DNA from: JAXLQL01 sp046331625
GTDB lineage: Bacteria > Acidobacteriota > Terriglobia > Bryobacterales > Bryobacteraceae
Assembly: GCA_046331625.1 (NCBI GenBank)
Contig: JAXLQL010000016.1
Coordinates: 62,001 to 126,000 of the forward strand
Reading direction: 5' to 3'
Length of the DNA stretch: 64,000 nucleotides
Shown here: positions 17,683 through 26,213 of the stretch, piece after piece
Layout: each line of letters starts with the position of its first letter
How positions within the stretch are numbered: the first letter of the stretch is position 1
Notes under the pieces: generated by a model
The model's input: only the letters and a program-made list of their open reading frames with translations
What the model was told of the DNA's origin: nothing
Database searches by the model: none
Made by a program: the position numbers and the translations under genes

Positions 17683-20214
17683 ATGGAATCCGCAAGTTGG
17701 GATCGGATCCGGCACGCGTTTGACGCGGCTTCTGACCTCGCTCCAAGCGAGCGCCAGCGGCTGCTGGCCGAACTCCCTCCCGAGGTGCGCCGCGAAGTGG
17801 AATCACTCCTGTCATTCGACGGCGGCGATCCGCTCGAGGCCGCGCGCGCCAGCGTACATGACTCCCTGACCGGATACGCCGCCGATCAAGCGGCGGCGCG
17901 GATCGCGCAGCGCATCGGGCCGTACCGCGTCCTTTCCGTGCTCGGCCAGGGCGGCATGGGCATGGTGTATGAAGCGGTGCGCGATGACGATGTGTTCGAG
18001 AAGCGCGTGGCCGTGAAGGTGCTGCCGCCGTGGCTCGCCAAGTCGCATCTGCGCGAGCGCTTCTTGAGTGAACGCCGGATCCTGGCGCGGCTCGAGCATC
18101 CCGGCATCGCGCGTGTGCTCGATGGCGGCGAAACGGCCGACGGCATGCCTTTCCTCGTGATGGAGCTGATCGAAGGCGAGCCCATCGATCAGTGGTGCAA
18201 GGCCCGCGAGCTCACCGTTCGCAATCGCGTAGCGCTGTTCCGCCAGGTGTGCGGCGCGCTCGAATACGCGCACCGCCAGTTCGTGGTGCATCGAGACGTG
18301 AAGCCCGCGAACATTCTCGTCACTGTCGGCGGCGGCCCGAAGCTCGTCGACTTCGGCATCGCACGCATGCTCGACACGAGCCCCGCCGCCGAGACCACAT
18401 CGGTGCTCATGACGCCGCACTACGCGAGCCCGGCGCAACTCGAAGGCGAGCCGGCTTCGGTCGGCGATGACGTGTACTCCTGTGGCGCCGTACTCTACCG
18501 GATTCTCACGGGCTCGCCGCCTCATGACTTCGATGGCGCCACTTTGAGCACCATCGTCCATACCGTGTGCCAAGAAGAGGCCAAGCCGCCATCGCAGCGA
18601 GCGCCTCACCTTGCGCGCGAGCTGCGCGGCGACCTCGACCACATCGTGCGCAAAGCGCTGCGCAAGGATCCCGCAGCGCGCTACCAATCAATGGAGCAGT
18701 TCGCCGCCGACCTCGACCGCTATCTCGAAAACTTGCCCGTTCTAGCGCACCAGGGCTCACTGCGCTACCGCGCGTCGAAGTTTCTCCGGCGGAACGCGCT
18801 CGCAGTAGCGGCTGCTGTGGCGATGGCCACCGTGGTGGCTGGCGGAGTGGCCGCGACACTGCAACAGGCTCGCCGCGCCGACCATCGCTTCCGCCAACTG
18901 CGCACATTGGCACGAACGCTGATCTACGAAGTGCATGATAAGGTGGCGCCCCTACCCGGAGCCACAGCCGCTCGCGAGCTGATTCTGCAATCGTCGCGGA
19001 GCTATCTCGATAGCCTGGCCGCCGAAGCCGGCAATGACGTGGAACTGCTCAACGAGCTCGCTGGATCCTACGCGCGCCTCGGCGATCTCGAGGCGGGCAA
19101 CGGCAATCCGAACCTCGGCAAGACAGGGTCGTCGCAGGCCAGCTACGACGCCGCGGTGCGCATGGTGGAGAAGTCGCTCACGATCGACGCGGCGCAACCG
19201 GCCCAGCGCGCGGTTCTCGCGCGAATCCTGGTGCGGCTCGCTTCCAACAACATCAAGGCAGGAGATCTTCGCGGCGCTCTCGATCTGGCGGTACGCGCGA
19301 GGAAGGCGTTGACCAACGAGTCCACCGCGGACCCGGCCGTGCTGGTGCGCCTGGGCGACGCCGACCTGATCTCGGGCGACATTGAGGCACGGCTAGCTGG
19401 CCCTGAGAAAGCGATCGCGTACTATCGTCGCGCGCTCGCGAGCTACCAACACGCTCGCGACGCCTCCGATTCGCCATCCACCGAGTCCCAGCTCATCCAT
19501 GTTCACGTGCGGCTGGGCCGCGCCTATCGCGACGCGGGCAAGCTTCCGGAAGCGCTCGAACAAATGCAGCAGGAGTTTGCGATCTGGAGCAATCAGCACG
19601 CTCGCGCGCCGAGTGTGCGGTCACGGCGCGGCTTGCTCATCGCGCATGCGCAACTGGCCGAGGTCTACGCGAATCCTTGGGCGCCGAGCCTCGGGCAGGC
19701 AAGCAAGGCGCTCGACGAGAATCGCCAGGCACTCGATTTTGCCGAAGCATTGTTCGATGCGAGCGATGCGCGCTCGCGCCATGATCTGGCCGAGACGCTG
19801 CTCATGCGGTCAGACCTGTTGCGCACTGCGCATCGCGCCGAAGCGCTTGCGTTGGCCGGCCGCGCGGCCGCGCTCTACGACGATCTCTATCGGCACGGCA
19901 AGGAGACGATCGATTTCGTGCTCGGCTTGGGTGAGGCATTGTGCGCTCGCGGTGCGCTCGAGACTCGAGCGGGCGTTCCCGGCGGTCGCGCGGCAACGCA
20001 ACAGGGGCTTACGATTCTCGAGGAAATGGTGAAGGCGAAGCCTGACCCGCAGGATCTCTGGATCGCGCTCGCGGTGGCGCGGCTGCGATTGGCTGAAGTG
20101 TCAGAGGGTCCGGATCGAGCGCGGCTCCTCGAGCAAGCGCGAGCAGCCGCACGCGAGGCGCAATCGCGTGTTCCCTCGCAGGCCGCCGCGCACTTGCTGG
20201 CTCTCGCGCAATGA
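17683..20214 (+). CDS. Membrane Ser/Thr protein kinase with extracytoplasmic helical repeats
   Basis: This 843-residue protein is read from ATG 17683; GTG 17674 is an alternative. An N-terminal helical segment precedes a full Hanks-type kinase domain: G-loop GQGGMGMVYE (88-97), Lys112 in VAVKVL, HRDVKPANIL (catalytic Asp205), and DFGIARM (223-229). A single membrane helix lies at about 371-392 (LAVAAAVAMATVVAGGVA). The remaining roughly 450 residues would be periplasmic and consist of TPR-like helical repeats (LVRLGDADLISGD, ALEQMQQEFAIWS). It is divergent from the ECF sigma gene, the standard acidobacterial sigma/kinase pair. The secreted triple-repeat gene begins 12 bp downstream and may belong to the same transcript. 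Confidence 0.95.
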   Translation: MESASWDRIRHAFDAASDLAPSERQRLLAELPPEVRREVESLLSFDGGDPLEAARASVHDSLTGYAADQAAARIAQRIGPYRVLSVLGQGGMGMVYEAVRDDDVFEKRVAVKVLPPWLAKSHLRERFLSERRILARLEHPGIARVLDGGETADGMPFLVMELIEGEPIDQWCKARELTVRNRVALFRQVCGALEYAHRQFVVHRDVKPANILVTVGGGPKLVDFGIARMLDTSPAAETTSVLMTPHYASPAQLEGEPASVGDDVYSCGAVLYRILTGSPPHDFDGATLSTIVHTVCQEEAKPPSQRAPHLARELRGDLDHIVRKALRKDPAARYQSMEQFAADLDRYLENLPVLAHQGSLRYRASKFLRRNALAVAAAVAMATVVAGGVAATLQQARRADHRFRQLRTLARTLIYEVHDKVAPLPGATAARELILQSSRSYLDSLAAEAGNDVELLNELAGSYARLGDLEAGNGNPNLGKTGSSQASYDAAVRMVEKSLTIDAAQPAQRAVLARILVRLASNNIKAGDLRGALDLAVRARKALTNESTADPAVLVRLGDADLISGDIEARLAGPEKAIAYYRRALASYQHARDASDSPSTESQLIHVHVRLGRAYRDAGKLPEALEQMQQEFAIWSNQHARAPSVRSRRGLLIAHAQLAEVYANPWAPSLGQASKALDENRQALDFAEALFDASDARSRHDLAETLLMRSDLLRTAHRAEALALAGRAAALYDDLYRHGKETIDFVLGLGEALCARGALETRAGVPGGRAATQQGLTILEEMVKAKPDPQDLWIALAVARLRLAEVSEGPDRARLLEQARAAAREAQSRVPSQAAAHLLALAQ

Positions 20215-20226
20215 GAAAATGAGGGC

Positions 20227-20775
20227 ATGTCGATTCGACCCGTCCTCGCCTTGTTCTTTGCTGCCGCCGCCGTCGCGGCTGACGCCAAGATGGAGTACCA
20301 GGTGCTCGCAACCTCCCGGACCTCCACCATGGAAAAGGAAATGAACCAAGCCGCCGGATCGGGGTTTGTGTTCTCGGCGGTGATGGGCGGCGAGACCGCC
20401 TTCGGTGGAAAAGAGGTGGTGGTCGTCATGTCGCGCGGGGGCGATGCCGCCAAGCGCAGCTACCGGCTGCTCGCTACCAGCAAGACCTCGACGATGCAGA
20501 AGGAGATGCAGCAACTCGGCGACGAAGGCTTCGAGTACAGGGGCCAGACAGTGTTCGAGTCGGCGTTCGGGGGCAAGGAAGTGGTAGTGATTCTCGAACG
20601 CGACAACTCCAAGGCGTCGGCGAAGATCACCTACAAGCTGCTCGCCACGAGTAAGACTTCCACGATGGAGAAGGAACTCCGTGAGGCCGGTTCCGATGGC
20701 TATGTTCTGGTTGGGATGACGGTGGCGAAGACCGCGTTCGGCGGATCAGAGTTGGTCAGCATCCTGCGCAAGTAG
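20227..20775 (+). CDS. Secreted protein made of three tandem ~50-residue repeats
   Basis: The 182 residues comprise a signal peptide (MSIRPVLALFFAAAAVAAD) and three tandem copies of one module, starting near residues 23, 77 and 133. Each copy reads Y-x-L-L-A-T-S-[RK]-T-S-T-M-x-K-E-[ML], then a G-[DS]-[GE]-[FY] turn, then AFGG[KS]E[VL]V and a final strand ending in an R or K. The module is reminiscent of the small alpha/beta DUF4177 fold (strand, helix, Gly-Trp-like turn, strand), with Gly-Phe/Tyr at the turn. That is inference. No enzymatic residues stand out. It follows the kinase gene by 12 bp and is convergent with the DUF3500 gene (2 bp between stops). It could be a periplasmic ligand or sensor accessory to the kinase. 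Confidence 0.8.
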   Translation: MSIRPVLALFFAAAAVAADAKMEYQVLATSRTSTMEKEMNQAAGSGFVFSAVMGGETAFGGKEVVVVMSRGGDAAKRSYRLLATSKTSTMQKEMQQLGDEGFEYRGQTVFESAFGGKEVVVILERDNSKASAKITYKLLATSKTSTMEKELREAGSDGYVLVGMTVAKTAFGGSELVSILRK

Positions 20776-20777
20776 CC

Positions 20778-21905
20778 CTACTCGCCGCCCGCCGCCGCGT
20801 GATCGAACGCGCGATGATGCATCGACATCACGTCTAACCCGAAATCCCCATTCCAATCGCGCCACACCGAGTGGCTGTGGTTTGAGTAGTTCTGCGTATT
20901 GTTGTACTCGATCAGAAACGCCGGACTCTGCACGCGATAGTAAATCCCCTGCCGCGAGCGATTCCCCGTGGTCGGCTTTCCGATCACCGGCTGCCGCGGC
21001 GTGAGCCGCTCCGTAGTGCCCGCCCACGCGAAATAGAGCTGCCCTGCCGGAGCCTTGCGCGCCTGCTCCATCCGCTGCGCGGCGAGCGGCGGAGCCACGT
21101 TCTCGGCATACTCGGCCACCAGTTCCATCAACATCGCCCGCTGCTTCGGATTCAGCGCCGAAGCCGGAATCCCGGGTGGCGATGCCTCGAGCCGTGCCCG
21201 CACCGTGCCCATCGACACGATGTCGAACGGCGCGAATTCGTCATAGATGGCGCGCTTGCGCTGCCCCGCATCGAGCGAGTTCACCAGGGCCCGCGCCAGA
21301 TCCTCTTCCGCTCCGAGCGCGCGCATGCCTTGGTGCGGACCCACGGCCACCTCATGCGGATTCGACCCGAAGAACAGCGGACTCGTCGACGCCGCCTTGC
21401 CGTCCTTGATCGTGAAGTTCAGCGACACGTGGTGGCCTTCCACGCGCCACGCCCACACGCCCTTGTCGCCCGGCTTGCCGAAGATCGAGAAGTGGTAGCG
21501 CTCGGCGTCGCGATTGCCTGTCGTGTCCTGCTCGATCGCCTTCACCACTTCTTCGATGCTCATGATCGTAGTGGCTTTGATGAAGCCCGCCTGGCTCAGC
21601 CCTGACGCCATCAGCGCATAAGCCAAGTGCCGCTGCTTGGGATCCATCTGCTTGAACATGATCCCGCTCCGCTCCACGCCGTACTCGAGCTTGAATCCGC
21701 GCTCGGGAAAGTAGTGCCACCGGAGCCGCTCCGGGCTCGACATCTCGAACAGAGTCTGCACTTTTTGTTCCGGCGACAGCGAGTCAATCAGGCGCGACGC
21801 CGTCAGCGCCATCAAGCTTTCCGGAGCCGAAGAGTGGCTCGACAACGCCAGCCCAGCCACTGCCAGCGCACCCGCGCCGATCCGCAATCGTGCAGCATTC
21901 CACAT
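20778..21905 (-). CDS. DUF3500 domain protein, exported
   Basis: The 375 residues are typical of DUF3500 proteins. The N-terminus MWNAARLRIGAGALAVAGLAL is a signal-like segment. The body contains family hallmarks LSPEQKVQTLFEM, ERLRWHYFP, FSIFGKPGDKGVWAWRVEGHHVSLNFT, FFGSNPHEVAVG and a His/Tyr-rich C-terminus (RVQSPAFLIEYNNTQNYSNHSHSVWRDWNGDFG). The conserved His and Asp/Asn clusters suggest a metal site, but no activity is assigned to the family. Its stop is 2 bp from the stop of the convergent triple-repeat gene, leaving no room for a separate terminator. Confidence 0.9.
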   Translation of the reverse strand: MWNAARLRIGAGALAVAGLALSSHSSAPESLMALTASRLIDSLSPEQKVQTLFEMSSPERLRWHYFPERGFKLEYGVERSGIMFKQMDPKQRHLAYALMASGLSQAGFIKATTIMSIEEVVKAIEQDTTGNRDAERYHFSIFGKPGDKGVWAWRVEGHHVSLNFTIKDGKAASTSPLFFGSNPHEVAVGPHQGMRALGAEEDLARALVNSLDAGQRKRAIYDEFAPFDIVSMGTVRARLEASPPGIPASALNPKQRAMLMELVAEYAENVAPPLAAQRMEQARKAPAGQLYFAWAGTTERLTPRQPVIGKPTTGNRSRQGIYYRVQSPAFLIEYNNTQNYSNHSHSVWRDWNGDFGLDVMSMHHRAFDHAAAGGE

Positions 21906-21962
21906 GCCGATCCATTGTATGCCTGCCGCTCCCGGCGCGCCAATGAAGCGCAGCGGCCGGCT

Positions 21963-22910
21963 TTAACGGAAGTAGACCGCGTGCGGGATGATCGCGCTCT
22001 TACCGTATTCGTCCGGCTGGCACGGACCCGGCGACAAGGTGTACGCCGGATTCGCTTGACGAATCACCGCGGGGAGCACCTCGGCGTCATCAGGGCGATG
22101 ATTCAGGTCAAGCATCAGACGCGGACGATGCTTCTTCAGCGTCTCCGCCGCGCCGAGTAATGCTTCTCGTTCCGCGCCTTCGATATCCATCTTGATGAAC
22201 GTGACCTTGGACAGTTCGAGCTTCGCCACCAGCTTGTCGATCGTGGTGACCGGAACTTCGATCGACTTCTCGCTCTGCTTGGACCACATACTATTGGTGC
22301 CCGTGTTGCCGCCCTCGCCGAGCGAAAGCTTCATCGAGCCTTCCGAGTTCCACACGCCCACCTGCTGAACGATCACCTTGCCCTCGGCGATCTCCTTCTT
22401 GAAGTTGCGCCGCAGGCACTCGACGTTCACCGGGTCGGGTTCGATCGCGACAACCTTCGCAGCACCACGGCGCAGAGCCGTTCCCGTGAAGACGCCCACA
22501 TGCGCGCCGCAATCGAACACGATGTCGCCGGGCGCGACGTGATCCGCCGGATTGTTCTGTTCCAGCCACCGATGCTCGGCCAGCAGCCATCCGAAGCCGC
22601 GAATGTCTTCCTCGTGTCCGCGCCGCTGCGACCACAGTTGCGGATAGTCGAGCGAGGCCGTCTTCTCAATGTTCGCCGCGTCGTCACGCTCCACCACGTG
22701 CAGATCGTTTCGGGCAGCTTGGTACATCGTCGAGAATTTCGCGAGCTTGGACGAGAACGTCAGCGTGTTGTTCCAACTGCACAACTGCCCGCGGCTCGAC
22801 ACCTTCATCGCTACAGCCCATCCGGTGGCCATCACGGTGGGCAGGGCGAACTGGTACATGGCCAAGCCGGCGGCGGCGGCTCCACAAATGCCGAGAATGC
22901 GCTTCCACAT
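21963..22910 (-). CDS. FkbM family methyltransferase with N-terminal hydrophobic segment
   Basis: This is a 315-residue SAM-dependent methyltransferase. The first 35 residues are hydrophobic (ILGICGAAAAGLAMYQFALPTVMATGWAVAM), suggesting a membrane anchor or export signal, unusual for FkbM enzymes. The catalytic fold shows GDIVFDCGAHVGVFTGTALRRGA (motif I, SAM binding), VVAIEPDPVNVECLRRN (motif II acidic residue), and FIKMDIEGAEREALLGA, the FkbM signature. Family members O-methylate sugars or small metabolites; the acceptor here is unknown. Upstream on the same strand is the tRNA gene. No polysaccharide gene is adjacent. Confidence 0.9.
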   Translation of the reverse strand: MWKRILGICGAAAAGLAMYQFALPTVMATGWAVAMKVSSRGQLCSWNNTLTFSSKLAKFSTMYQAARNDLHVVERDDAANIEKTASLDYPQLWSQRRGHEEDIRGFGWLLAEHRWLEQNNPADHVAPGDIVFDCGAHVGVFTGTALRRGAAKVVAIEPDPVNVECLRRNFKKEIAEGKVIVQQVGVWNSEGSMKLSLGEGGNTGTNSMWSKQSEKSIEVPVTTIDKLVAKLELSKVTFIKMDIEGAEREALLGAAETLKKHRPRLMLDLNHRPDDAEVLPAVIRQANPAYTLSPGPCQPDEYGKSAIIPHAVYFR

Positions 22911-22968
22911 GGTCCCCTATCTATCGTTCGGAAAGGCGGGTGGGTGCGATAGGGAAGACACCTGAGGG

Positions 22969-22985
22969 AGGTCCGCGCGGGACCT
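22969..22985. repeat. AGGTCC/GGACCT hairpin just downstream of tRNA-Arg
   Basis: AGGTCC (22969-22974) and GGACCT (22980-22985) form a perfect 6-bp stem with a GCGCG loop, 5 bp past the CCA end of the minus-strand tRNA. It shares the GGACC core with the hairpins at 1153-1185. No T-tract follows, so it may be a tRNA-processing or terminator-like hairpin, or a dispersed repeat. Confidence 0.4.
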
Positions 22986-22990
22986 GAGAA

Positions 22991-23067
22991 TGGTAGGCGC
23001 GACAGGACTCGAACCTGTAACCCCCAGCTTCGAAGGCTGATGCTCTATCCGGTTGAGCTACGCGCCC
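22991..23067 (-). tRNA. tRNA-Arg, anticodon UCG
   Basis: A full cloverleaf can be drawn on the minus strand. The acceptor stem is GGGCGCG/CGCGCCT and the D arm is GCTC-loop-GAGC. The anticodon stem TCAGC/GCTGG has loop CTTCGAA, giving anticodon TCG. The variable loop is short, and the T arm is ACAGG-TTCGAGT-CCTGT. Discriminator A is followed by an encoded CCA (22991-22993). The anticodon reads CGA and, if modified, other CGN codons. Many bacteria use an ICG tRNA for most CGN codons, so a UCG arginine tRNA is worth noting. Confidence 0.95.
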
Positions 23068-23256
23068 GCTCTTGTTCATTATCGTCTACGCGCGTGCGGC
23101 TTGGGGAGCGCAGGGCCGGCGCACCCAGATTCGTCAACACAGCCCGCTACGCGCGCCACTTCGCTGACGGAGAGCACGCGCGCCGTGTCAGCCCAGATAT
23201 GCCGGTACAGAAGTCGCACAGCGACATCGGATTTCTGGCGCCACCCGAGCGCGCCA

Positions 23257-23595
23257 CTACGTCGACAGGGTCGCGCGACGCTGGGGGACGGCTTGGTGGA
23301 CCTGCTGCGGCAGCCGGCGCCAGTTCGTCTCGCGTTTGAGCCCCGAGATGGGCTCCCGGAGCTCAGCGATCTGCCTATCCCGAGACTCGAGCGCTGCGTC
23401 AATGCTCTCCGCCCATTCATCCGCAGGACCGCTCCGATACACCGCGCGGCCGCGTGCCTCCTTCGTGATTTGCGCGACGAGGTTCTTCCGTTCACCGAGG
23501 TCCCGCATGAGACTCTTCTTCGTCTCGACGATCAGCCGTTCCAAGCGCTGAATGGATTGCTTCCACCGTATCAAGCGCACCCAGGACCACGCCAT
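23257..23595 (-). CDS. Hypothetical small coiled-coil protein
   Basis: This open frame of 112 residues has good coding character at third positions and heptad-like charged helices (SIQRLERLIVETKKSLMRDLGERKNLVAQI, then DAALESRDRQIAELREPI). It has no signal peptide and no recognisable family. It lies between tRNA-Arg and the quinone oxidoreductase gene, in a 600-bp interval that otherwise holds nothing recognisable. A small helical regulatory or structural protein is possible; a remnant of something inserted beside the tRNA cannot be excluded. Confidence 0.4.
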   Translation of the reverse strand: MAWSWVRLIRWKQSIQRLERLIVETKKSLMRDLGERKNLVAQITKEARGRAVYRSGPADEWAESIDAALESRDRQIAELREPISGLKRETNWRRLPQQVHQAVPQRRATLST

Positions 23596-23673
23596 TCCCC
23601 AGCCGCATTTGCTACCCTACCCCCTACGGCGCACCGTGCGCGCCGTCCTCATCCTGTCCTCCTGAGGTCATTC

Positions 23674-24648
23674 ATGAAAGCCATTCGTGTCCATACTCCC
23701 GGCGGTCCCGAGCAACTCTCCTACGACGAAATCCCAGTCCCCCAGCCCGGACCCGGCCAAGCTCTCGTCCGCATCTCGCACTCCGGCGTCAACTTCATCG
23801 ACATCTACTTTCGCACCGGACTCTACAAAGCCGAAGCCCCGTTCTCCATCGGCATGGAAGCCGCAGGCGTCGTCGAAGCCATCGGACCCGACGTCTACGA
23901 AGTCGCACCCGGTGACCGCGTTGCCTACGCGATGCAGCGCGGATCGTATGCGCAGTACGCCGTGGTCCCCGCGTGGCAGCTCGTCAAGGTCCCGCACGCG
24001 GTCAGCTCCGATCAGGCAGCCGCCGCGATGCTGCAAGGTATGACGGCACACTACCTCACCCATTCCACGTTCCCGCTCAAGTCCGGCGACACGTGCCTCG
24101 TGCATGCAGCCGCGGGCGGCGCTGGGATGCTCATTGTCCAAATGGCGCGCATGCGCGGTGCGCACGTGATCGGAACCACGTCCACTGAGGAGAAGGCCGA
24201 GCGCGCGCGCGAAGCCGGATGCAACGAGGTGATCCTCTACACCGAAAAGCCGTTCGACGAAGAGGTGAAGCGCATCACCGCGGGCAAAGGCGTCGACGTC
24301 GTGTATGACTCCGTCGGCGCATCCACGTTCCAGCAGAGCCTCAACTCCCTCCGCCAACGCGGACTCATGGTTTCGTTCGGAAACGCCAGCGGCGCCGTGC
24401 CCGCTGTCGAACCACTCCTGCTCAACCAAAAAGGATCGCTCTTCCTCACCCGGCCCACGCTCGCCCATCACTGCGGCGATCGCGGCGAACTGCTGTGGCG
24501 CGCCAACGACGTGCTTGGATGGGTGGCGGCCGGAAAGCTGAAGCTCCACATCGAGCGCACCTACGGATTGACCGAGGCCGCGCAAGCGCAGATCGATCTG
24601 GCGAGCCGCAAAACGTCGGGCAAGCTGCTGCTCGATCCGGCGCAATGA
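23674..24648 (+). CDS. Quinone oxidoreductase (zeta-crystallin-type MDR, NADPH)
   Basis: This 324-residue medium-chain dehydrogenase/reductase starts at ATG 23674, preceded by TGAGGT. It has GVNFIDIYFRTGLY, SIGMEAAGVVEAIG and GDRVAYAMQRGSYAQYAVVP in the catalytic domain, and a nucleotide-binding fold with VHAAAGGAGMLIVQMARMRGAHVIGTTST. The Zn-binding Cys and His of alcohol dehydrogenases are absent, as expected for NADPH:quinone reductases. It reduces quinones or enones in the cytoplasm. Its TGA overlaps the ATG of the aminopeptidase gene (ATGA), so the two are translationally coupled in a four-gene run ending with accC. Confidence 0.93.
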   Translation: MKAIRVHTPGGPEQLSYDEIPVPQPGPGQALVRISHSGVNFIDIYFRTGLYKAEAPFSIGMEAAGVVEAIGPDVYEVAPGDRVAYAMQRGSYAQYAVVPAWQLVKVPHAVSSDQAAAAMLQGMTAHYLTHSTFPLKSGDTCLVHAAAGGAGMLIVQMARMRGAHVIGTTSTEEKAERAREAGCNEVILYTEKPFDEEVKRITAGKGVDVVYDSVGASTFQQSLNSLRQRGLMVSFGNASGAVPAVEPLLLNQKGSLFLTRPTLAHHCGDRGELLWRANDVLGWVAAGKLKLHIERTYGLTEAAQAQIDLASRKTSGKLLLDPAQ

Positions 24649-25721
24649 GCCCCACCGAATTCTCCGCTCGCCGGGACCGCGTTCGTGCGTTGCTCCCGAA
24701 GCTGAAGGTGGATGCGCTCCTCGTCACCTTCCTCCCCAACGTTCGCTACCTCTCCGGCTTCACCGGCAGCAACGCGATCCTCGTCATCACCGAATCCGCC
24801 GACCGGCTACTCACCGATCCGCGCTACGACATCCAAGCGCGCGCCGAAACATCTTGCGACGTTCGTGTCTTCCGGAAGTCGCTCTGGACCTGCATCCGCC
24901 AGCCGCTTCAGCGCTTTCGCCGCATCGGCTTTGACTCGCCGCATGTTTCGCACGCCGCGCTCGCAACGGCGCAGTCCACGGTGGGCAAGACGCACCGTTG
25001 GATCGCGACCTCATCCGTGGTCGAAGACCTCCGAATGGTGAAGAGTCTTTCAGAAATCGAGCTCATCCGCCATTCCGTGGATCTCAACTCGCGCGCCTTC
25101 GACGAAGCTCTCGCGCAGTTCCGCCATGGCATGACCGAGGCCGATCTCGCCGCCGAAATCGACTACCGCCAGCGCCGCCTCGGAGCCCAGGCCTTCGCTT
25201 TCGAAACCATAGTCGCATCGGGAGTTAGGACCGCTCTTCCGCACGCACGCCCAGGCGCGAATCCGATCGCCCGCGATGCGCTACTATTGATAGACATGGG
25301 TGCCCTGTATCAGGGCTACTCGAGCGATATGACCCGTGTGGTCTTTACCGGACGCCCGTCGAGGCGCGCGAGAGAGTTGTACAGCGCGGTCCTCGAGTCT
25401 CAAATGGCGGCCGTTGCAGCCATCCGGCCCGGCGAAAAAGCGGCCAACATCGACAAGACCGCTCGCCAGAGCCTGAAACAACGTGGATTCGACAAGTTCT
25501 TCACACACTCGACCGGCCATGGTCTCGGTCTGGAAATCCATGAGGCGCCCTCGCTGCGCCGCAAGGACAAGTCCGTTCTCCAGCCCGGCATGGTCATCAC
25601 TGTCGAACCCGGCGTCTACCTCGAAGACGAGGGTGGCATCCGCATCGAGGACACGGTCTTGGTTACCGACCAAGGCCACGAAGTCCTGACCCCTACATCG
25701 AAGCAGTTCCTCGAGATCTAA
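24645..25721 (+). CDS. pepP: M24 family aminopeptidase P (Xaa-Pro aminopeptidase)
   Basis: The 358-residue cytoplasmic metallopeptidase removes N-terminal residues preceding proline. The N-terminal creatinase-like domain has LPNVRYLSGFTGSNAIL. The C-terminal pita-bread domain contains the five metal ligands: Asp in LIDMGALYQGYSSDMTR (two Asp), His in HSTGHGLGLEIHE, Glu in VTVEPGVYLE, and Glu in GGIRIEDTVLV. Start ATG 24645 overlaps the preceding stop. Its own stop shares a base with the accB start. In many bacteria this gene is followed by efp then accB-accC; here efp is missing from the cluster. The assignment as aminopeptidase P rather than another M24 dipeptidase rests on motif pattern and context. 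Confidence 0.9.
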   Translation: MSPTEFSARRDRVRALLPKLKVDALLVTFLPNVRYLSGFTGSNAILVITESADRLLTDPRYDIQARAETSCDVRVFRKSLWTCIRQPLQRFRRIGFDSPHVSHAALATAQSTVGKTHRWIATSSVVEDLRMVKSLSEIELIRHSVDLNSRAFDEALAQFRHGMTEADLAAEIDYRQRRLGAQAFAFETIVASGVRTALPHARPGANPIARDALLLIDMGALYQGYSSDMTRVVFTGRPSRRARELYSAVLESQMAAVAAIRPGEKAANIDKTARQSLKQRGFDKFFTHSTGHGLGLEIHEAPSLRRKDKSVLQPGMVITVEPGVYLEDEGGIRIEDTVLVTDQGHEVLTPTSKQFLEI

Positions 25722-26206
25722 TGACATTAGAAGAAATCAAGCAACTCATTGACCTCGCCAACGAGAGCGGTGTCGCCGAATTGGAAGTGGAGCGCGGCGG
25801 CAATCGAGTTCGGATCCGGCGCGTGGTCCACCCGGGCGCACACGAGTTGGTGCTGCATGCGGCGCCCGCACCCGCGGCCATGATGTCTGCGGCGCCCGCG
25901 CCCGGCGCCACCACGCCGATGGTGCAAGAGCAGGTCAATCCCACCGCGGTCACTGCGGACCCGAACCTGGTGCTGGTGAAGGCGCCGATTGTTGGCACGT
26001 TCTACGAATCGCCCAAGCCGGGCTCGCCGGCGTTCGTGAAATCCGGCGACACGGTGCAGCCCGGTCAGGTGCTTTGCATCATCGAGTCAATGAAGCTGAT
26101 GAACGAAATCGAAGCCGAGCAGGCGGGCGTGGTGGTGGCGCGCCTGGTGGAAAACGGGCGGCCCGTGGAATACGGGGAAGCGCTGTTCTCCATTAGGCCG
26201 CTATAG
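25721..26206 (+). CDS. accB: Biotin carboxyl carrier protein of acetyl-CoA carboxylase
   Basis: The 161 residues are usual for AccB. The N-terminus MTLEEIKQLIDLANESGVAELEVE matches the family's short helical region. A linker rich in Ala and Pro (about residues 45-75) leads to the biotinyl domain, where IESMKLMNEIEAE carries the biotinylated Lys. The lipoyl/biotinyl fold begins at VKAPIVGTFYESPKPGS. The protein shuttles carboxyl groups from biotin carboxylase to the carboxyltransferase for malonyl-CoA synthesis. The start overlaps the pepP stop by one base, and accC starts 8 bp after its stop. The carboxyltransferase genes (accA, accD) are not in this window. Confidence 0.97.
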   Translation: MTLEEIKQLIDLANESGVAELEVERGGNRVRIRRVVHPGAHELVLHAAPAPAAMMSAAPAPGATTPMVQEQVNPTAVTADPNLVLVKAPIVGTFYESPKPGSPAFVKSGDTVQPGQVLCIIESMKLMNEIEAEQAGVVVARLVENGRPVEYGEALFSIRPL

Positions 26207-26213
26207 GATCTCG

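Noticed and set aside
24495..24644. Upstream extension of the aminopeptidase P frame
   Set aside because: It lies inside the quinone reductase gene in another frame; the ATGA overlap at 24645 gives the expected family N-terminus.
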